Source of the DNA: JBHIYN01 sp041984235
Lineage (GTDB): Bacteria; Pseudomonadota; Gammaproteobacteria; Ga0077536
Direction: 5' to 3'
Length of the DNA stretch: 64,000 bases
NCBI GenBank assembly: GCA_041984235.1
Contig: JBHIYN010000005.1
Span: 124,001 to 188,000 of the forward strand
A model generated the notes under the pieces. It saw only the letters and a program-made list of their open reading frames with translations, did not search any database and was not told the origin of the DNA. Shown here piece by piece: positions 38,494-47,586 of the stretch. The position numbers were made by a program, and so were the translations under genes. The number at the start of each line of letters is the position of its first letter. Position 1 is the first letter of the stretch.

Positions 38494-39402
38494 ATGACCG
38501 GCCCCGAATCCGCCCTCGCCTTCGATTCCGCGACCTTCGCCGCGGCCATGGGCGTGCTCGGTCTGATGATCGGCAGTTTCCTCAACGTGGTCATTCACCG
38601 CCTGCCGATCATGATGGAGCGCGAGTGGCGGGCAGAGTGCCGCGCCCTGCTCGACCCGCAGGCAGCCGAGGACACGGCGCCGCGCTTCGACCTGGTCAAG
38701 CCCCGATCGCGCTGCCCGTCCTGCCAGACTGCGATCGCGGCACGCGACAATGTCCCGGTACTGAGCTGGCTGCTGCTGCGCGGGCGCTGCCGGCACTGCA
38801 AGGCCGGTATCTCGCCCCGCTACCCGCTGGTCGAGCTGTTCACCGGCTGCATCAGCGCCTATGCGGGCTGGCGGTTCGGTGCAGCGGACGGACTCGTCAC
38901 CGCCGCGACCGCGCTGCACGCGCTGAGCGCGGCGCTGTTCTGCTGGTACCTCATCGCGCTCTCTCTCATCGATTTCGACACCGGCCTGCTGCCGGACAGC
39001 CTGACGCTGCCGCTGCTGTGGTTCGGTATCGCCCTGGCGCTCGCCGGCGGCGGCTTCGCCGGCGACCTCGAAAGCGCCGTGGTGGGCGCGATCTTCGGCT
39101 ACCTCAGCCTGTGGTCGGTGTACTGGGTGTTCAAGCTCGTGACCGGCAAGGAAGGCATGGGCTATGGCGACTTCAAGCTGCTCGCCGCACTGGCGGCGTG
39201 GCTCGGCTGGGAGGCGCTGCCGGCCCTGATCCTGGTGTCCTCGGCAGTGGGCGCGGTGATCGGGATCGGGCTGGTCGCCAGCGGACTGGTCAAACGGGCA
39301 GAGCCCATTCCCTTCGGACCTTACCTCGCACTGGCCGGGATCATCGCGTTGCTGTGGCGCGCCGAGCTGCTGGGACTGTTGTCGTTCGGGCGCACGCTGT
39401 AA
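38494..39402 (+). CDS. pilD: Type IV prepilin peptidase and N-methyltransferase PilD
   Basis: Cuts the leader from prepilin and methylates the new N-terminal residue. The 302-residue protein has the N-terminal membrane segment GLMIGSFLNVVIHRLP, the paired Cys motifs CPSC (residues about 74-77) and CRHC (about 98-101) that form the zinc-binding cytoplasmic domain, and the aspartic protease residues in SLIDFDTGLLPD and GYGDFK. It lies downstream of pilC with a 55-bp gap and should process the PilA encoded at 20662-21081. Confidence 0.96.
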   Translation: MTGPESALAFDSATFAAAMGVLGLMIGSFLNVVIHRLPIMMEREWRAECRALLDPQAAEDTAPRFDLVKPRSRCPSCQTAIAARDNVPVLSWLLLRGRCRHCKAGISPRYPLVELFTGCISAYAGWRFGAADGLVTAATALHALSAALFCWYLIALSLIDFDTGLLPDSLTLPLLWFGIALALAGGGFAGDLESAVVGAIFGYLSLWSVYWVFKLVTGKEGMGYGDFKLLAALAAWLGWEALPALILVSSAVGAVIGIGLVASGLVKRAEPIPFGPYLALAGIIALLWRAELLGLLSFGRTL

Positions 39403-39437
39403 CGCGACCGGGGCGCGCTTCTCAGCCGGAGACACTC

Positions 39438-40082
39438 ATGCAAGGCGACGGCCCGCATATCTCGACCTTCGTGATCGCGGTCACCGGCGGCATCGGCTCG
39501 GGCAAGACCACCGTGTGCCGCCGCTTCGAGGAGCGCTACGGCGTACCGGTCATCGACACCGATATCGTCGCGCGCGAAGTGGTCGAGCCGGGCGAAGCCG
39601 GCCTGGAGGCCCTGGTCGACGCGTTCGGGCCGGAGATTCTGAACGCCGACGGCACCCTCGACCGGCGCCGGCTCAAGGGCATCGTCTTCGCCGACGACGC
39701 CAGGCGCAAGACGCTGGAAGCCATCCTGCATCCGCGAATCCGGCAGCGTATGGTCGAGCACCTCGCAGCGGTCCGGGCGCCCTACTGCCTGCTGTGCATC
39801 CCGCTGCTCGCCGAAGGCGGCGGCAACGGCGTGTTCGACCGCGTGCTGGCCGTCGACTGCCCGGAGGCCCTGCAGATCGCGCGTGTCACGGCGCGTGACG
39901 ATTTGACAGAACAGGAAGTGATCGCAATCATGCGCACGCAGGCGTCACGCGAGGCCCGAGCCGCCATCGCGGATGACATCATCACCAACGACGGTGACAA
40001 CGACGCCCTCGAGCGTGCCATCGAAGCACTGCACCAGGCCTATTCCCGAATGGCTGCCCAACACCATGCCCAAGGCAGTTGA
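39438..40082 (+). CDS. coaE: Dephospho-CoA kinase
   Basis: Final step of coenzyme A synthesis. The 214-residue protein has the P-loop VTGGIGSGKTTV, DTDIVAREV and the Arg-rich lid region (RRRLKGIVF), then the adenylate-type CoA-binding helices. The ATG at 39438 follows GCCGGAGA, a usable ribosome-binding site. The pilBCD-coaE-zapD order is standard for gammaproteobacteria with type IV pili. Confidence 0.95.
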   Translation: MQGDGPHISTFVIAVTGGIGSGKTTVCRRFEERYGVPVIDTDIVAREVVEPGEAGLEALVDAFGPEILNADGTLDRRRLKGIVFADDARRKTLEAILHPRIRQRMVEHLAAVRAPYCLLCIPLLAEGGGNGVFDRVLAVDCPEALQIARVTARDDLTEQEVIAIMRTQASREARAAIADDIITNDGDNDALERAIEALHQAYSRMAAQHHAQGS

Positions 40083-40083
40083 C

Positions 40084-40899
40084 ATGCCCGCCAACCAAGC
40101 CGGATCGCAGCCCAGCCTGTTCCCCGACGACGCCCACTCGGTCGCCTACGAGCAGCCGTTGACCGAGCGGATCCGCACCTGTCTGCGTCTCGAGCACCTG
40201 TTCCAGGGCATCGAGACCGGCATCCAGAGCGGCGGGGAATGGAATGCACGGGACGCGCTGCAGCGCATGCTCGAGGTGTGCGATTTTCTCGTTCGCACCG
40301 ACGTCAAGGCTGAGCTGATCAAGGAGCTCGAACGCAACGTCTCGGTGCTCAACGCGCTGCGAGACAACCCGGGCGTCAACCCCGGCGCCCTCGACGACGT
40401 CCTCGAATCCATCGTCCGTATACTCGAACAGCTCAAGCAGCCCTCATACCAGCCCGGTGCGCGCCTGCGTAACGACGAGCTTGCCAGCCAGGTTCGGCAA
40501 CGCATCTCGATCCCGGGCGGCACCTGCAACTTCGACGTGCCCGCGCTGCATTTCTGGCTGAGCAACGACGGCAGCACGCGCAATGCCCATCTCAACGCCT
40601 GGATGCAGGATTTACGCATCGTCGAGAGCGCGACGCGAACCATCCTCAATCTGATCCGCGAAAGCAGCAGCCCGCGTATGGTCACGGCGCCTGCAGGCTT
40701 CTACCAGCAGCAGTTGGATGCCAACGCCCAGTGCCAGATCGTGCGCGTGGTGCTGCCGGCCGAAGCCCGCCTGTTCCCGGAGATCAGCGGTGGCAAACAC
40801 CGCTTTACCGTGCGCTTCTACGGCCAGCGCGACACCGCGACACGACCGGTCCAGGTGACCGAGGACGTGCGCTTCGAGCTGCAGTGCTGCGGCATCTGA
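40084..40899 (+). CDS. zapD: Cell division protein ZapD
   Basis: Cytosolic protein that cross-links FtsZ filaments and stabilises the Z-ring (FtsZ is encoded at 48608-49756). The 271-residue protein has the alpha-helical N-terminal domain (YEQPLTERIRTCLRLEHLF), then the beta-rich domain. The ATG at 40084 has AAGG eight bases upstream and a one-base gap to the coaE stop; the earlier ATG at 40066 has no ribosome-binding site. The small gene yacG, often found just after zapD, is absent here. Confidence 0.93.
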   Translation: MPANQAGSQPSLFPDDAHSVAYEQPLTERIRTCLRLEHLFQGIETGIQSGGEWNARDALQRMLEVCDFLVRTDVKAELIKELERNVSVLNALRDNPGVNPGALDDVLESIVRILEQLKQPSYQPGARLRNDELASQVRQRISIPGGTCNFDVPALHFWLSNDGSTRNAHLNAWMQDLRIVESATRTILNLIRESSSPRMVTAPAGFYQQQLDANAQCQIVRVVLPAEARLFPEISGGKHRFTVRFYGQRDTATRPVQVTEDVRFELQCCGI

Positions 40900-40927
40900 A
40901 CGCTGCCGGGCGGGGTCCAGACGCGCC

Positions 40928-41965
40928 TCAGCGGCGCACGCGGTAGGCCGCCCCGGAACAGGCATCCGCGCAGGAACGGATCACGGCCGCGGGATCCTGC
41001 GCCCACCACAGCCCGCTCTGCATGGCGATCCCCTGACAGCCGGCGCGGCGCGCCATCCGCGTGTCCCGCGACTGCATACCACCCAGCGCGAATACCGGTA
41101 CGCGTGCGCAGCGTACCAGCCGGCGCAGCCGGTGCCAGCCCAGTGCGGCGTCAGCCATCCCGGCCACGCCCGCGTGCACCGGCGATACGTAGATGAAATC
41201 GGCGCCCAGCCGTTGGGCATGCTCGAGCTCGCTGCGGTTGTGACACGATGCGCTGAACAGATGCTCGGCGCCAATCGGCCGCGCGCTCAACTGGCGCATG
41301 CGTGCCGCGCCCAGATGCAAGCCGTCGGCGCCACTGGCCAGCACGTCACCGGTCAGAGCGTCCAGCATCAGCACCGCGCCGGCTTCCCGGCACATCGCGG
41401 CCGCACGCCGCGCCACGCGGCGGACCCGGGCACGGTCGGGACTCGTGAGCGGCAGGCGCACCAGACGGACGCCGGCATCCAGGCACTGTGCCAGCCGCTC
41501 GAGGCAGGTGTCCGCGTCACCTTCGTGCGCCGGCACCACCAGTGACGCGTGCGGCAGCTCGAGCGCAGTGCGGATCGGCAGATTGGCAGCCGGGAAATCG
41601 AACCCGCGCAGCTGCTGCGGTTCTACCCAGCGAATAGCCTGTCCCTCGCGCCCGCGCGGCTCACCCTGCCACGCCTCGACCTCCAGCACCTCGAGTGTCA
41701 CGTGCTTGTCCGGATAGCGGTGATCGATACGGATCAGCGGCACCGCGCGCTCTATGGTGATGCCGAGCTCTTCTTCGAGCTCGCGCGCGAGCCCGTCGAC
41801 GTGGCGCTCACTCGAATCGACCTTGCCGCCGGGAAACTCCCACAGGCCGCCCTGGTGAACGTGCGGCGAACGCAGGCTGATCAGCACACGCCCGTCGTCG
41901 CGGCGAATGACGGCCGCGGCAACCTGTACCGGGTGGTCACGCAGCAGGGGGGGACGCTCGTTCAC
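40928..41965 (-). CDS. Nudix hydrolase fused to a degenerate ThiE-like domain
   Basis: Two-domain protein of 345 residues. Residues 10-135 are a MutT-type Nudix hydrolase with the Nudix box from Gly47 to Ile69 (Glu53, Arg61, Glu62, Glu64, Glu65 and Gly68 present), expected to clean 8-oxo-dGTP or similar from the nucleotide pool. Residues about 140-340 resemble thiamine-phosphate synthase (GADGLHLG, SASCHN, GADFIYVSPV, PVFALGGM), but the N-terminal Q-x-R-x-K substrate motif of true ThiE is not visible. The same fusion occurs next to argJ-secA in pseudomonads. It is 30 bp before argJ ends, on the same strand. Confidence 0.9.
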   Translation of the reverse strand: MNERPPLLRDHPVQVAAAVIRRDDGRVLISLRSPHVHQGGLWEFPGGKVDSSERHVDGLARELEEELGITIERAVPLIRIDHRYPDKHVTLEVLEVEAWQGEPRGREGQAIRWVEPQQLRGFDFPAANLPIRTALELPHASLVVPAHEGDADTCLERLAQCLDAGVRLVRLPLTSPDRARVRRVARRAAAMCREAGAVLMLDALTGDVLASGADGLHLGAARMRQLSARPIGAEHLFSASCHNRSELEHAQRLGADFIYVSPVHAGVAGMADAALGWHRLRRLVRCARVPVFALGGMQSRDTRMARRAGCQGIAMQSGLWWAQDPAAVIRSCADACSGAAYRVRR

Positions 41966-41995
41966 CGCAGGCGGTAACGGCCGCCCGCACGCCGC

Positions 41996-43231
41996 TCAAC
42001 TGCGGTATTCGGCGTTGATCCTGACGTAGTCATACGAGAGGTCGCAGGTCCACACGGTCGCGCTTTGATCGCCCTGGCCGATACGGATGGTGATCTCGAT
42101 GTCGCTCTCGCGCATGACCGCCGCAGTTGCCGACTCGTCGTAATCGGCCACTGGTCCGCCTGCGCGCACGATGGGACACGGTCCGATGTCGATGTCGACC
42201 TCGCCCAGATCGAGGCTGGACAGCCCTGCGCGACCGACCGCGGCCAGGATCCGGCCCCAGTTCGGATCGCTGGCGAACAGCGCGGTCTTGACCAGCGGCG
42301 ACTCGGCAACGACGTACGCCACGCGCAGGCAATCGCTCTCCTCCCTGCCGCCGTGCACGCGCACGGTCACGAACTTGGTCGCGCCCTCGCCGTCGCGCAC
42401 GATATCGCGCGCAAGCTCGCCGCAGACCAGCGTGATGGCCTCGCGGACCGCTGCCCAGTCGGGATCCTGTGGGCCACTCAGCGCGGGATTGCCGGCACGA
42501 CCGGTCGCGATGAGGGCGAAGGCGTCGTTGGTCGAGGTGTCGCCGTCGACGGTTATGCGGTTGAAGCTCGCGTCGGCGGCCTCGCGCGCCATCTTCGCGA
42601 GGGCATCCGGTGCGATCGCCGCGTCGGTCGCGACGTAGGCGAGCATGGTCGCCATGTCCGGACGGATCATGCCACTACCCTTGGCCATGCCGGTCACCGA
42701 GACCTGCCGCCCGTTGCAGCTGACGCTCGCGCTGCGCACCTTGGCCCGGGTGTCGGTGGTCATGATCGCGGCCGCCGCGCGCGGCCACGCGTCAGCGCCC
42801 AGCGTGTCGAACAGGCGTGGCACGCAGGCACCGATCTTCGAGGCGTCCAGCTGCTGGCCGATGACGCCGGTGGAAAAGGGCAGCACGGCCTGCGCTGCGC
42901 AGTCCGCCTGCGCGGCGACCGCGGCGCAGACTTCGCGCGCGGCCTTCTCGCCGGCCGGCCCGGTACCGGCATTGGCATTGCCGGCATTGATCACCAGGTA
43001 GCGCGGCGTGCCGGCGGCCTGGTGCTCGCGCGCGATGGTCACGGGCGCGGCGCAGAAGCGGTTGCGGGTGAACAGGCAGTGCACCACGCACCCGGGATCG
43101 AGCGCGATCAGCGCGACGTCGTCCCGTCCCTTGTAGCGCGCACCGCTGGCCGCGGCGGCCAGCCTGACACCTTCGACCGGCAGCACGCCGTGTGCCAGGA
43201 CGGCTTGGTGCTGCTCAGTTGAGACGGCCAT
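41996..43231 (-). CDS. argJ: Glutamate N-acetyltransferase / ornithine acetyltransferase ArgJ
   Basis: Arginine synthesis: moves the acetyl group from N-acetylornithine to glutamate, and can acetylate glutamate from acetyl-CoA. The 411-residue proenzyme has the self-cleavage region VDGDTSTNDAF, where the Thr becomes the N-terminal nucleophile of the beta chain, and the NAGNANAGTG oxyanion region. The start at 43231 lies inside the 3' end of secA and overlaps it by 17 bases. The frame is open further upstream only as a shadow of secA. Confidence 0.95.
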   Translation of the reverse strand: MAVSTEQHQAVLAHGVLPVEGVRLAAAASGARYKGRDDVALIALDPGCVVHCLFTRNRFCAAPVTIAREHQAAGTPRYLVINAGNANAGTGPAGEKAAREVCAAVAAQADCAAQAVLPFSTGVIGQQLDASKIGACVPRLFDTLGADAWPRAAAAIMTTDTRAKVRSASVSCNGRQVSVTGMAKGSGMIRPDMATMLAYVATDAAIAPDALAKMAREAADASFNRITVDGDTSTNDAFALIATGRAGNPALSGPQDPDWAAVREAITLVCGELARDIVRDGEGATKFVTVRVHGGREESDCLRVAYVVAESPLVKTALFASDPNWGRILAAVGRAGLSSLDLGEVDIDIGPCPIVRAGGPVADYDESATAAVMRESDIEITIRIGQGDQSATVWTCDLSYDYVRINAEYRS

Positions 43232-45974
43232 GGCAGTGCTTGTATTTCTTACCCGATCCGCACGGACATGGCTCGTTGCGACCAATCTTGCGGCCGTCGC
43301 GCACGAACGGTGCCTGCTGGCCGGCGGCGCCGGGAGCCTGGCCCGCCGTCGCCTGGGCGGGCGGCGGCGTCGCGGTCTCCTGGGGCGCGTTGTCGGTCGC
43401 CGACTGGTACTGGTAGTCCTGCTCGGCACTGCGGCGATTCTGCTCCTCCACCGCCTCGACGTCGTCGTTGGCCTTGACCTCGACCTTGGACAGAATGCCG
43501 ATGACGTCGCGCGTGATCGCGCCGAGCATGCGCGCGAACATCTCGAAAGCCTCGCGCTTGTATTCCTGCTTGGGGTTCTTCTGTGCAAACCCGCGCAGGT
43601 GAATGCCCTGGCGCAGGTGATCCATCGCCGCAAGATGCTCCTTCCAGTGCGTGTCCAGCACCTGCAGCATGATCGCCTTCTCGAAGTTGCGCAGTACCTC
43701 GCTGCCGGCGAGTGCCTCTTTCTCCGCGTAGGCCTGCTCAGCCCGCTCCACGATACGCGCGCGGATGGTCTCTTCGGTCAGCTCGTTCTCGTCGTTCAGC
43801 CAGCCCTGCACGTCGACCTTGACCGCGAGCTCGTCTTCCACGGCGTGCATCAGCCCGGCCACGTCCCAGGTGTCCTCGAAGCTGCCCGGTGGTATGTAGG
43901 TATCGATCAGCTCGTTGATGACGTCGTGCCGGATCCCGCGAATGTTCTCCGAGATGTCGTCCGCCTCCATCAACTCGCGGCGCTGCTCGTAGACGTGCTT
44001 GCGCTGGTCGTTGGCGACGTCGTCGAACTCGAGCAGCTGCTTGCGGATGTCGAAGTTGCGCCCCTCGACCTTGCGCTGCGCGTTCTCGATCGCGCGCGTG
44101 ACCCATGGATGTTCGATGGCCTCGCCTTCCTGCATGCCCAGCTTCTGCATCAGGCCACTGACGCGCTCGGACGCGAAAATGCGCATGAGGTTGTCTTCCA
44201 GCGAGAGGTAGAAACGACTGGAGCCGGGGTCTCCCTGGCGGCCGGAACGACCGCGAAGCTGGTTGTCGATGCGGCGGGACTCGTGACGTTCGGTGCCGAC
44301 GATATGCAGCCCGCCGGCCGCGACGACCTCCTCGTGGCGGCGCTCCCACTCGGCGCGGGCCTGCGCCACGGTCTGCTCGTCGGTATCGCCCAGGGCTTCG
44401 AGCTCCGCCTCCAGATTACCACCGAGAACGATGTCGGTACCGCGGCCGGCCATGTTGGTGGCCACGGTCACGCCGCCCGGACGTCCGGCGTTGGCGACGA
44501 TGTGGGCTTCCTTTTCGTGGAACTTGGCGTTCAGCACCTCGTGCGCGATGTTCTTTTCGCGCAGCAGCCGGGAGAGATACTCCGAGGTCTCGATCGACGT
44601 CGTACCCACCAGCACCGGCTGCTTGCGTGTCGCGCAGTCCTGGATGTCCTCGATGATGGCATCGAACTTCTCGCGCGCGGTGAGGAACACGAGGTCGCCG
44701 CGATCGTCGCGAATCATCGGCTTGTGGGTCGGTATGACGACGACCTCCAGGCCATAGATCTCCTGGAACTCGTAGGCCTCGGTGTCGGCGGTACCGGTCA
44801 TGCCCGAGAGCTTGTCGTAGAGACGGAAGTAGTTCTGGTAGGTGATCGAGGCCAGCGTCTGGTTCTCCTGCTGGATTGCAACCCCCTCCTTGGCCTCGAC
44901 CGCCTGGTGCAGGCCTTCCGACCAGCGGCGGCCGGGCATGGTGCGCCCGGTGAACTCGTCGACGATGACGATCTCACCGTCCTTGACGACGTAGTCCACG
45001 TCCACCTTGAACAGGGCATTGGCGCGCAGCGCCGCGTAGACGTGGTGCATGAGCGCGATGTTGCCGGCACTGTAGAGGCTGTCGCCCTCCTCCAGCAGCC
45101 CGGCGCCGGCGAGCAGCTGCTCGACGTGCTCGTGGCCTTCCTCGGTGAGATAGACCTGGCGCGCTTTCTCGTCGACGGTGTAATCGCCCGGCCCGTCTTC
45201 CTCCTGCTGCCGCGTGAGCTGCGGCACCAGCGCGTTGACGCGCACGTAGAGATCGCTGCGGTCGTCGGTCGGTCCGGAGATGATGAGCGGCGTACGTGCC
45301 TCGTCGATGAGAATGGAATCGACTTCGTCGACGATGGCGAAGCTGACGTCGCGCTGCACGCGCTGGTCGGGATGGAACGCCATGTTGTCGCGCAGGTAGT
45401 CGAAGCCGTACTCGTTATTGGTGCCGTAGGTGATCGCGCAGGCGTAGGATCGCTGGCGCGCTTCCGAGTTCATCCCGCCCAGCACCACGCCGACCGACAT
45501 GTCGAGCGCGTTGTAGATCCTGCCCATCCACTCCGCGTCGCGGCGCGCGAGGTAATCGTTGACGGTGACCACGTGCACCGACTTGCCCGACAGCGCGTTC
45601 AGGTAGGCCGGCAGCGTCGCCACCAGCGTCTTGCCCTCGCCGGTCCGCATCTCGGCGATGCGGCCCTGGTGCAGGGCGATCCCGCCCAGCAGCTGCTCGT
45701 CGAAATGGCGCATGCCGAGAACCCGCTTGCCGGTTTCACGCACCACGGCGAAGGCCTCGGGCAGAAGGTCGTCGAGCGATTCTCCGCCGGCACAGCGCTC
45801 ACGGAACTCGGTGGTCTTGGCACGCAGCGCGTCGTCGTCGAGCGCGGCCATCTCCGGCTCCAGCGCATTGACGGCGGCGACCGTTTTGCGCATCCGTTTG
45901 AGCAGGCGGTCGTTGCGACTGCCGAAAACCGACTGCACGAGCCGGGCAGGAAGGGACTTGGAGCTAGCGGCCAT
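43215..45974 (-). CDS. secA: Preprotein translocase ATPase SecA
   Basis: Motor of the Sec pathway, pushing unfolded preproteins through SecYEG. The 919-residue protein has the DEAD motor with Walker A RTGEGKT, the DEAD-like DEVDSILID, the preprotein cross-linking domain, the second motor domain (GRQGDPGSSRFYLS, GRSGRQGDPG), and a C-terminal zinc motif CPCGSGKKYKHCH that binds SecB. The acidic and Glu-rich linker before it is normal. It is transcribed with argJ. Confidence 0.98.
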   Translation of the reverse strand: MAASSKSLPARLVQSVFGSRNDRLLKRMRKTVAAVNALEPEMAALDDDALRAKTTEFRERCAGGESLDDLLPEAFAVVRETGKRVLGMRHFDEQLLGGIALHQGRIAEMRTGEGKTLVATLPAYLNALSGKSVHVVTVNDYLARRDAEWMGRIYNALDMSVGVVLGGMNSEARQRSYACAITYGTNNEYGFDYLRDNMAFHPDQRVQRDVSFAIVDEVDSILIDEARTPLIISGPTDDRSDLYVRVNALVPQLTRQQEEDGPGDYTVDEKARQVYLTEEGHEHVEQLLAGAGLLEEGDSLYSAGNIALMHHVYAALRANALFKVDVDYVVKDGEIVIVDEFTGRTMPGRRWSEGLHQAVEAKEGVAIQQENQTLASITYQNYFRLYDKLSGMTGTADTEAYEFQEIYGLEVVVIPTHKPMIRDDRGDLVFLTAREKFDAIIEDIQDCATRKQPVLVGTTSIETSEYLSRLLREKNIAHEVLNAKFHEKEAHIVANAGRPGGVTVATNMAGRGTDIVLGGNLEAELEALGDTDEQTVAQARAEWERRHEEVVAAGGLHIVGTERHESRRIDNQLRGRSGRQGDPGSSRFYLSLEDNLMRIFASERVSGLMQKLGMQEGEAIEHPWVTRAIENAQRKVEGRNFDIRKQLLEFDDVANDQRKHVYEQRRELMEADDISENIRGIRHDVINELIDTYIPPGSFEDTWDVAGLMHAVEDELAVKVDVQGWLNDENELTEETIRARIVERAEQAYAEKEALAGSEVLRNFEKAIMLQVLDTHWKEHLAAMDHLRQGIHLRGFAQKNPKQEYKREAFEMFARMLGAITRDVIGILSKVEVKANDDVEAVEEQNRRSAEQDYQYQSATDNAPQETATPPPAQATAGQAPGAAGQQAPFVRDGRKIGRNEPCPCGSGKKYKHCHGRLN

Positions 45975-46033
45975 GGACTCTACTGAAGAAGTGGCGGAGC
46001 GGTCGCCGCCGGGATGGCGGCGCGGGCGCGGCT

Positions 46034-46042
46034 ATTGTAGCA
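46034..46042 (-). promoter_or_regulatory. Extended -10 promoter candidate for secA
   Basis: TGCTACAAT on the minus strand combines the extended TGn motif with a -10 matching five of six bases, about 60 bp before the secA ATG. No -35 hexamer at normal spacing was found, as is common for extended -10 promoters. Confidence 0.5.
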
Positions 46043-46093
46043 AACCGGTGTCAACGCCCGTGGGGCGGGGAAAGGCGTGCAGTGGCGCCGGGG

Positions 46094-47029
46094 TCAGTCC
46101 GTGTGGCGGCGGATGAACTTCCAGGGATTGACCGAGCGATCGTTACGCACGACCTCGAAGTGCACGTGGGGGCCGGTCGATCGTCCCGAGGATCCGAGTA
46201 ACGCGACGGGCTGGTTCTGCTCGACCTTCTCGCCCACCTTGACCAGGTTGGCGCGGTTGTGCGCGTAGCGCGTTACGTAGCCGTTGGCATGACTGAGCTC
46301 GACCAGGTTGCCGTAACCCCAGCGTTTGCCCGACCAGGTCACGACGCCGTCGGCCACGGCCCGGACCTCGAGTCCGGCCTTGCCCGCGAAATCGATGCCG
46401 CTGTGAAACTCGCGGCGACCGGAGACCGGGTCGGTACGGTAGCCGTAGCCGGAAGAGATCCAGCCATCGTTGACCGGACGGCCGGTCGGCTCCGCAGCAG
46501 CGCGCACCTGCTTGTCGAGCAGGAACGACTCGAGCACGGTGAGCCGCGACTGGCGCAACTCGATATCGCTTTCCAGCGCAGTGACGTTGGCGAGCAATGA
46601 CTCCCAGCGCGGCGGCTCGGACACGCTGACGTGCGGTCCGCCGATCGGAGTCGGGTCGCCGAAGGCGAACTCCTCGGCGTCCAGTCCGCTGGACTCGACC
46701 ACGCGCTCGGCGGCGGCGTCGAGACGCGCGAGGTATCCCTGCAGGCGGCCGACGGAGCCAGCCAGTGCGCTCAGGTCCGCGTTCATGTCCTGCTGCAGGG
46801 ACTTCAGGAAGCGGCGCTGCTGGATGATCTCGCGCTGCCACGGGGCGGCCGAATGGCGCGGATCGTTGAGCATCGTCTCGACCATCTCGTCACCGCCGCG
46901 GACGTAGCCCCAGTAGGCCGCCGACGCGACACCGCTCGAGATCAGCAGTGCGAAGACGACCAGGCCGAAACCGTTGATACGGATGCGCCCGGCGGTACCC
47001 CGCGATTTGGAAAGGATCAGGATTTCCAT
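46094..47029 (-). CDS. M23 family peptidase, membrane-anchored
   Basis: Periplasmic peptidoglycan hydrolase or hydrolase activator of the LytM type. The 311-residue protein has one N-terminal transmembrane helix (about 18-42), a long helical region that looks like a coiled coil (about 60-185) and a C-terminal M23 domain with HSGIDFAGK (His and Asp zinc ligands) and HVHFEV (second His pair). The metal ligands are all present, so it is probably an active endopeptidase, not only an EnvC-like activator. It is divergent from dciA and just upstream of secA. Confidence 0.9.
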   Translation of the reverse strand: MEILILSKSRGTAGRIRINGFGLVVFALLISSGVASAAYWGYVRGGDEMVETMLNDPRHSAAPWQREIIQQRRFLKSLQQDMNADLSALAGSVGRLQGYLARLDAAAERVVESSGLDAEEFAFGDPTPIGGPHVSVSEPPRWESLLANVTALESDIELRQSRLTVLESFLLDKQVRAAAEPTGRPVNDGWISSGYGYRTDPVSGRREFHSGIDFAGKAGLEVRAVADGVVTWSGKRWGYGNLVELSHANGYVTRYAHNRANLVKVGEKVEQNQPVALLGSSGRSTGPHVHFEVVRNDRSVNPWKFIRRHTD

Positions 47030-47093
47030 GACAATCAGGTCAGACAACGCCCCACCTGCGCCGACCCTGCGGCGCCGCGACTGGTGCCCTGAT

Positions 47094-47528
47094 ATGAATT
47101 CCCCGCAGACGTTTAGCCGTATTGTCACCAGATTCGGACGCCTAAAGCAATTGACGTCGCAGGCCGCGCGCCTGGCCGAGCTGAGCGAACGGGTGACCGC
47201 CTGCCTGCCGCCGCGGCTGGCCGCCCACGTCCGGCTGGCGAACATCCGCGACGGCTGCCTGGTTCTGCAGGCCGACAGCTCGGCCTGGGCGACGCAGGTG
47301 CGCTACAAGGCGCCCGAGATTCTCGCCGCGTTGGGCGGGGAGCCGGAATTCGCCGGGGTGCGCAGTATTCGCGTGCGCAACGCGCCGCGCGATTACGAGC
47401 CGCCGGCAGCCACCCGGCGCGCGACCCTGAGTGCGTCTTCCGCGGCCTCCATCGACGCCCAGGCAGACACCATCACCGACCCGGCACTGCGCGCCGCGCT
47501 GCACAGGCTCACGCGCAGGCGTCGCTAG
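47094..47528 (+). CDS. dciA: DciA family replicative helicase loader (DUF721)
   Basis: DciA replaces DnaC as loader and regulator of the DnaB helicase in most bacteria. The 144-residue protein has the N-terminal DUF721 domain, with the conserved LPPRLAAHVRLANIRDGCLVLQ and SSAWATQVRYKAPEIL segments, and a disordered, Ala/Ser/Arg-rich tail. The start ATG 47094 is inferred; the frame runs further up in the gap shared with the M23 gene. It lies between secA and lpxC as in pseudomonads and converges with lpxC. Confidence 0.82.
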   Translation: MNSPQTFSRIVTRFGRLKQLTSQAARLAELSERVTACLPPRLAAHVRLANIRDGCLVLQADSSAWATQVRYKAPEILAALGGEPEFAGVRSIRVRNAPRDYEPPAATRRATLSASSAASIDAQADTITDPALRAALHRLTRRRR

Positions 47529-47538
47529 TTGCTGGCGG

Positions 47539-47557
47539 GCGGCCGGTCCGCGGCCGC
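47539..47557. terminator. Hairpin between dciA and lpxC
   Basis: A seven-base-pair stem (GCGGCCG) with a 5-nt loop lies between the two convergent stop codons, with no U-tract. Confidence 0.3.
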
Positions 47558-47586
47558 GGGATCAGACTGGGGGCGAAACCCGCGCC

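Noticed and set aside
43230..45986. A 918-codon open frame on the plus strand
   Set aside because: Exact antisense of secA; no domain and no ribosome-binding site. Codon-bias shadow.
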